From: Anisus vortex
Lineage: Eukaryota; Mollusca; Gastropoda; Planorbidae
Direction: 5' to 3'
Assembly (NCBI GenBank): GCA_949126835.1
Contig: OX421507.1
Span: forward strand, 13,381,852 to 13,445,851
DNA length: 64,000 bases
Shown here: positions 58,829 to 64,000 of the stretch, one piece after another
Numbering within the stretch: the stretch's first letter is position 1
How the letters are laid out: every line of letters begins with the position of its first letter
Notes under the pieces: model-generated
The model's database searches: none
Seen by the model: the letters and a program-made list of their open reading frames with translations, nothing else
What the model was told of the DNA's origin: nothing
Position numbers and translations under genes: made by a program

Positions 58829-58830
58829 CA
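58080..58830. repeat. CT-rich repeat with about 30-bp higher-order unit
   Basis: (CT)n sequence organised as TCTCTCTCTCGACTGTCTCT + CTCACTCTTT units alternating with CTCTCTCAATCTCTCTCTCA variants. The long Ser/Leu-rich frames over it are artefacts. Confidence 0.93.
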
Positions 58831-58839
58831 ACATACGCC

Positions 58840-59329
58840 TCTATGAAACTAGAACGAGCAATGCATTATCGATGAAGTAAGAGTAAAGACAAGAGTGACA
58901 TGGGTCAACAAAATCACTATTCACCGCATTAGATTTATTCCGACGGGCCGAAATTATAAACATTAAGTCCGCGTATGTTTTGTGATCGTGTGCAAACTTT
59001 GACCCCCACTGTAACTGTGCTAATTAAACACAATACCGGTGGACAGAATCACTCTACTGCCCTGACAAACTGTGGGCATGGGTGGTGGGACAATGAACAA
59101 TATTTATTTACCACATAGTACAATAAAGGCATAGTCAAAAACATAAGAAAATTATAGCATTTGTGAATAATAAATTAAACAATAATAGTAATACCAATAT
59201 TAGTAATAACAATGAAGGTAATAAAAAATTTATTAATTAAAGGTATCCTAAAAGAAAATTCAGGGGGGATAATTTAGTTTATGATAACAATTTTTGGGGT
59301 AAAAAAAACAAAGAAAAAAAACAACAACT
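58840..59329. other. Gene-free AT-rich sequence
   Basis: No feature recognised. Confidence 0.4.
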
Positions 59330-60893
59330 TTATTTACTAACATAGACAAACAGGTACATCACTTTCATTAGACCTGCACAGCATTAACATAGTGACAACG
59401 AACATTTAAGAAATCATTCACAATTTTTCTTGCGGCTTAGTATATTACATTACGACTATCTCTCATTAACATAGTGACAAACCAACATGTTAAAATACTT
59501 AAACGTTTCTAACCTTTTTTTTCATTTTTTAAAAGCAGATACTAATATTTTTCAAAATATGCTTAGTTTTATACGTTCTTTTAGAGAACTAGAATTAAGC
59601 AGTTCCGACATTTTTTCTACATTAGGTCTGTTATAGTAATATTTTTTTAGATACATTTTTCGTTGGGCATTGAAGTGCACACATTGGAGTAAATAGTGAA
59701 ATCCATCTCCTATATCTTTTAAGCAAAGGAGACATAATCTTAAATTATAATTTATTCTGGAGTGGCGACCAGTTCAACAGGGAAATTATTATTACTTGTT
59801 CGTGTTTTTAGTATATAGATAGCTTCTTTCAGATGTAATTTATTTAAAAAGGGTGGAATACTTTGCCAGTCAGATTTATATTTTAGAGCGCTATGTAATT
59901 TACCTTTATTGCTTATTTGCATACCTTCATAAAGTTCTTGTTTACTTTGATCATTTATACGTAAGTTAATTATTGATTTTGAAAGTTTAGTATTTATTAT
60001 ATGTTGTTCTAACCAAATATATCCTAATCCTAGTTGTTCTAGTTGTAACTTCATATTGGCGGACCATTTGCCTTTTTCAACCAGGTGCTCTTTAAGTAAA
60101 ATGTTATTTTAGAAATTCTGCTTTGTTTACCGGTCGCTATTTTGATCCAGAAGTGTAAAATTCTTTTTTTAATAAATGATCTTATATAAAGTTTGCCTGT
60201 TTCCCCTAGGACTACATAATTTGGTGTTTTTGTGTTCAATTTTAAAATCATCTTAAAATATCTCAGTCTTATATTTTCTAAAATGTCACAATTTTCCATA
60301 CCCCATAGTTCGCAACCGTAGGTTAGTATAGGTAGTACTGTTTGGTCAAATAGATCAATTTGACTATCTATGGGCAAGCTTAGTGTATGGCATTTTCTAA
60401 GAAGGTTGAACATAGCATTAGTACCTTTCATCTTACAATATTTTCTGTGTTCTGAGAAAGAACCGTTTGCTGAGAAGATTTTTCCTAGGTATTTAAATTT
60501 AGAAACTATTTCTATTATATTATTATTTAGTACAAATGTGTGATTTCCTACCCTACCCTTTCTACCGAATATCATTATTTTAGTCTTATCTTCATTTATG
60601 GTTAAGTGGTTCTCCTTGCAATAGTTACTGTAAATGTTTAAGTTTTTCTGTAATTCTTTTGCGGTTTTAGCTAGGATTGTTGAGTCGTCAGCATATAATA
60701 ATGTGAATATTTTTAGTATCTCTGCGTTGTTATCGTTGCTGATAGTTAAGCTACTTGCGCCTTTTAGTTCTAAATAGGAATCTAAGTCATTAATAGACAT
60801 AGAAAACAATAGAGGGCTCATATGTTCTCCCTCTCTTAGTCCTGCTTCGCAGTTAAATAACGGTAACTCCATTCGTTTCAATTAGGAAAAACA
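59330..60893 (-). mobile_element. 5'-truncated LINE: RT palm/thumb and C-terminus
   Basis: The minus strand starts inside RT (GAGLREGE-like, here CEAGLREGEHMSPLLFSM). It has the L-L-Y-A-D-D box near 60695 and then NEDKTKIMIFGRKG, KYLGKIFS and LPILTYGCELWG. One frame ends at 60051, a second covers 60054-59752, and a third ends at a TGA at 59552 with a zinc-like CLLCLKD...HYLLQC motif. Two frame shifts show it is not functional. The 3' end AATAAAGTTGTTG with a T-rich run near 59330 is the probable tail. Truncation at the 5' side near 60893 is typical of incomplete reverse transcription. Confidence 0.88.
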
Positions 60894-61544
60894 TCCTTTC
60901 CACTCCAGTTAATATGCATGGGTCACGGGATCTTTTCCTTGAAACGCCAGGGGCGATAATTCAAGACATAATAACTTTTTTTCCGATAATGAAAAAGAGA
61001 GAGGGAGACAGAGAGAGAGAGAGAAACAGTGCACGTCCGAGTTACACAAAAACATAAACACACAAACACAAAGAGACGGTCACACATTCTCACACCAACA
61101 CACACAAACACACACCCAGTCATACACACGCACGCAGTGCAATAAAAACTGAAGAGAAAGCTTAAAAAAAATATGCTTAAACAACTATGCTATTTACCTT
61201 CCTTATGTCATTAATTATACATTTCAATACACTTCTGTATTATGTTTCACATGTTTTAACACAAGAGCATGGATTAAGCATGTGCTGTCCAGTTTAACGA
61301 AGGGCTGACAACTCTATAAAGGCAGGCTATCTGCCATAACATTGAGAGATGCGCTATATAAATGATCATTAAATTTGTTGTTGTTTTTTTATCTCTCCAT
61401 ATCAAATATATTAATTTGCATTTCAAGCTATACATATAAGAACTGCACAATTTGGACTTAGCGCTGCAGGTTTAATGTATCAATAAAAGAAACAACCAAT
61501 GTATACAAATGTCCATTAAAATGTCATGTCTGCAGACTACTGTA
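60894..61544. other. Gene-free sequence with GA and CA runs
   Basis: Simple repeats at 60990-61022 and 61060-61120. A GCGCTATATAAATGATCATTA motif near 61352 resembles a SINE 3' end, but no head was found. Confidence 0.4.
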
Positions 61545-62646
61545 ATTGACAAGTCTTAACAAATATGCATGTATAAAAGGTAGCATACAAAGACATTGCC
61601 AGTCTTATTCGATCATTAAATTAAAAAAGCGTGTTACTGATTGTACCAAAAGCTGTAGGAGATTAAATTTTATTTCATTTCCAAATAATGTTGCCAAAAG
61701 ATAACGATGGATTGTGAAAGTCAGAAGTGAAATTTCACCTTTTTACTCCCTTTTTATTAACTTGTATTTTCTGTCTGTCTGCTTGCTTGCTTGGATGTTT
61801 GTTAGCAAAACTTTGCATCGATTTTTCGACCACTTCCCGTCGTCCAATCGAGCTGAAACTTGGGCAGCAGACTTGTACAAACAAATAATACATTCTATCA
61901 AATTTTCAGCATCGTAGCCTTTGGAATAGTCACTAATACCTGCGACCAATTTGCGAATCGAAGAAAAAAAACATGGCTGCCTCTACAGGAAGAAACGGAA
62001 GTAAATAAAATTTTCGTATATGTTCGTTTTTACGAAATAAATATAATGAAAACGACACAATATAGCTGAAACAAAGCGAGTTTTCTTTTTATGGGTTTTG
62101 CGGGCCAAAGCTAGAACAAAAAAAAAAAGGATGCGCACAATTTTAGTGTGGAAATTCACAAGGTATGATATCACTTAAATTTATTTTAATCTATGAAAAT
62201 ATAAATTAAATATAAACTTAGTTTACAAAGAAAGGGAGTATAATAAAAACTTCGTTTTTATGGGTTAGTTTATTATAATATCAAACTTATTGCTTAATTG
62301 AAAATGTCGTTATTTGTTTTATGAATCTACGCATTGTGTTTTTTAATAACCAAGAAACGCAACTCTTGACTAATTTATTTTGTAAACAAAGATAAATTTA
62401 ACCTTACGCGACTAACTCTTGAGTATTAATTATCGCCTACTCACTTTTGATGCTAAAAACGGATTCCTCATAATTAATCTTGTTTCCTTTGTATAATTCT
62501 AAAAGACTAGAACTGGCCGTCGAGGTTGAAATCAATTGTCAAACACCAGCACAAGCATGCTTTTTTGTTTACTAATTTAAAAATAGAACCGGAAGTTGTG
62601 ATCTCTTCCATTGGAAAAGGTCACGCCTAATTAAGACTTGTCAATG
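61545..62646 (-). mobile_element. MITE family A, long copy 4 with internal extra segment
   Basis: Outer ends ATTGACAAGTCTTAA (61545) and TTAAGACTTGTCAAT (to 62645) are the family termini. About 200 bp at the left and 370 bp at the right match copies 1 and 2 in reverse. Between about 61746 and 62279 lies 530 bp absent from the other copies. That segment starts ACTCCCTTTTTATTAACTT and ends with an imperfect inverse AAAGGGAGTATAATAAAA, so it may be a second, nested element. No transposase domain is visible. Confidence 0.75.
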
Positions 62647-62699
62647 CTCTGTTAACTGGGATACTTGACGATAAAGTCGCCAAATTACAGCGCATAATA

Positions 62700-63060
62700 A
62701 AACAGTGTCGCCCGGCTGGTCACGAGTAGGTCAAAGTGCGCTGCAACAGTTCTCCTGCATCAGCTCCATTGGCTCCATGTTGGAGCCAGAATTGAATACA
62801 AAGTGGCGATACTTTGCCATCTGTGCCTACATAGCAAAGAGCTTCCGTCTTATCTCAAGGAACTAATCAAGCCCTTTGTTCCACAAGGGTTACTTCGTTA
62901 TGTTGAATCTTTGCTTCTGTAGGTATCCTGTTTCTCCCTGACAACCGTTGGCCTGCGAGCCTTCTCTACATCTGGCCTAAAAGTCTGGATTCTGATCCCA
63001 CTCCAGTTCAGGCAGACAAGTTGCATAACTTATTATTTTAAGTTTTACCTTTAAACGTTT
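62700..63060 (+). mobile_element. L2/CR1-type LINE C-terminal fragment
   Basis: Reads HWLHVGARIEYKVAILCHLC, LHSKELPSYLKELIKPFVPQ, then one in-frame TAG, and TTVGLRAFSTSGLKVW. This is the conserved LINE tail seen in L2/CR1-like elements (LHWLPV..RI.YK type). Stops show it is a relic. Confidence 0.85.
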
Positions 63061-63158
63061 TTTGAAACTACTGTTTTTACTTGTATATTAAGTCGGTAAA
63101 TACTGTAAAGGTTTGAAATTATCAATTAGCTCTATACTCTATATTATCTTTTATGTAA

Positions 63159-63550
63159 TCAAAGACTATTATAAGATGGACCGCTTGCGATATTTAAGAG
63201 CTGAATAGTTAGTTTGCTCACAAGCGGCCTTCAACACGTCCTCAAGTTTTCCAGTGCACATCAAAGACTATAATGAGCTGGACCGCTTGCTCTATTTTTA
63301 GAGCTTAACATTTGTTTTTTTTTTCCGTGCCCACACTGTCATTTAATGATTCCTAAACTTCCCTAAAGACTAAAGACTTCCACTGTATACAACTTTCGAT
63401 TTTAATCTTACTTTTCCATTGCGAAAATCTTAGCAAATTACTAAACCGGAAGTCTAGAGGACGTAGTGCGATTGAAAATTCCTTAAACATTGGAGTCATC
63501 AAATATTAAAGAGATATTAAAGCAGCGGTCCATCTTATTATAGTCTTTGA
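63159..63550. mobile_element. MITE family C with 5-bp target duplication
   Basis: 392 bp with inverted ends TCAAAGACTATTATAAGATG(GACCGC) and the inverse (GCGGTC)CATCTTATTATAGTCTTTGA. Flanked by TGTAA at 63154-63158 and 63551-63555. A further copy of the end motif (TCAAAGACTATAATGAGCTG) lies inside at about 63259, giving an internal duplication. Non-coding. Confidence 0.85.
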
Positions 63551-63555
63551 TGTAA

Positions 63556-64000
63556 TGACATTTTTTTTAAACATACTTATTAGCCTAGGGCCTAGAGAAT
63601 TGTATCCATGCTCTATGCATGTTTGTGTTGCTCAAGGGATTCCTGCATTTTAACCCAGTATATTCTGGCTTCATTATCCAGTGGATTCTTGTAAAACAAA
63701 ACCAGAATTGAGTCCAGTATCAAAAGCAAGTTCATTCTTGCATTAAAACCAAGTGATTCTTGCATCAAAACCAATTTAATTCTTGCAAAAACAAAAAAAT
63801 CAAATTGATTCTCGCAATATAACTTTTTTTTTCTCATATCAAAACCGGAAGGTATGGCTTGCTAGAGTTTTTTCTTTAGCTGGCCTTGTTGTATTCGTTA
63901 GTTTTCTATTAACTAGTTAGTTGTATTATCTCCGTCTTTCTATTGTAACCAACAACAACAACAACAACAAACCCAATTCTACAAAGCCTTATGACATCCC
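63556..64000. other. Gene-free sequence
   Basis: Contains loose repeats of TTGATTCTTGCA.. near 63680-63820 and (ACA)n near 63948-63972. No gene recognised. Confidence 0.4.

Noticed and set aside
57931..58875. 314- and 172-residue Ser/Leu-rich frames
   Set aside because: Translation of a CT-rich simple repeat; no domain and no splice context.

Overview
The window looks like a piece of a large, AT-rich, repeat-dense animal nuclear genome. There is no operon structure. Coding exons are split by GT..AG introns in consistent phases, and LTR and non-LTR retrotransposons, tRNA-headed SINEs, MITE-like DNA elements and long minisatellites fill most of the rest. The LINE/SINE spectrum and the neuropeptide-receptor-like GPCR suggest a mollusc, probably a heterobranch/freshwater gastropod. 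That assignment is inference; no species-specific marker is visible.

The only convincing host gene lies on the minus strand. Three exons (45669-45335, 43474-43188, 20855-20698) join in matching phases (2/1, 1/2, 0). They encode about 260 residues of a class A (rhodopsin-like) GPCR, from a glycosylated N-terminus through TM5. TM6-TM7 were not found and probably lie to the left of the window. Intron 1 (1.86 kb) carries a roughly 29-copy, 45-bp minisatellite that abuts the splice acceptor. Intron 2 (22.3 kb) holds two minisatellites (one about 5.75 kb), a snap-back element and a LINE fragment split by an 11.45-kb LTR retrotransposon.

Two LTR retrotransposons dominate the coding content. Element 1 (1242-7681, plus strand) is almost intact: 4-bp TSD, near-identical LTRs, a tRNA-Pro-type primer binding site and one 1561-residue Gag-Pol frame. 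Element 2 (29946-41395, minus strand) also has a 4-bp TSD, but it contains an internal 3.6-kb tandem duplication whose downstream unit has lost 38 bp. In both, the order is Gag - zinc knuckle - protease - integrase - reverse transcriptase - RNase H. That is the copia-like gene order on gypsy-like proteins that defines the Gmr1-like group.

The rest by region: 8.1-19.5 kb holds MITE copies, an RNase H-bearing LINE remnant (9.4-11.1), a LINE linker fragment (12.8-13.2), a SINE (13.5) and a larger EN/RT LINE (14.1-17.4, minus). 46-64 kb holds SINEs, CR1-like LINE 3' ends, an 8-bp-TSD hAT-like MITE (50.1), microsatellites and minisatellites, a 5'-truncated LINE (59.3-60.9, minus), an inverted-repeat element (61.5-62.6), an L2/CR1-type LINE tail (62.7-63.1) and a MITE with a 5-bp TSD (63.2-63.6). 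No functional tRNA, rRNA or CRISPR locus is supported.
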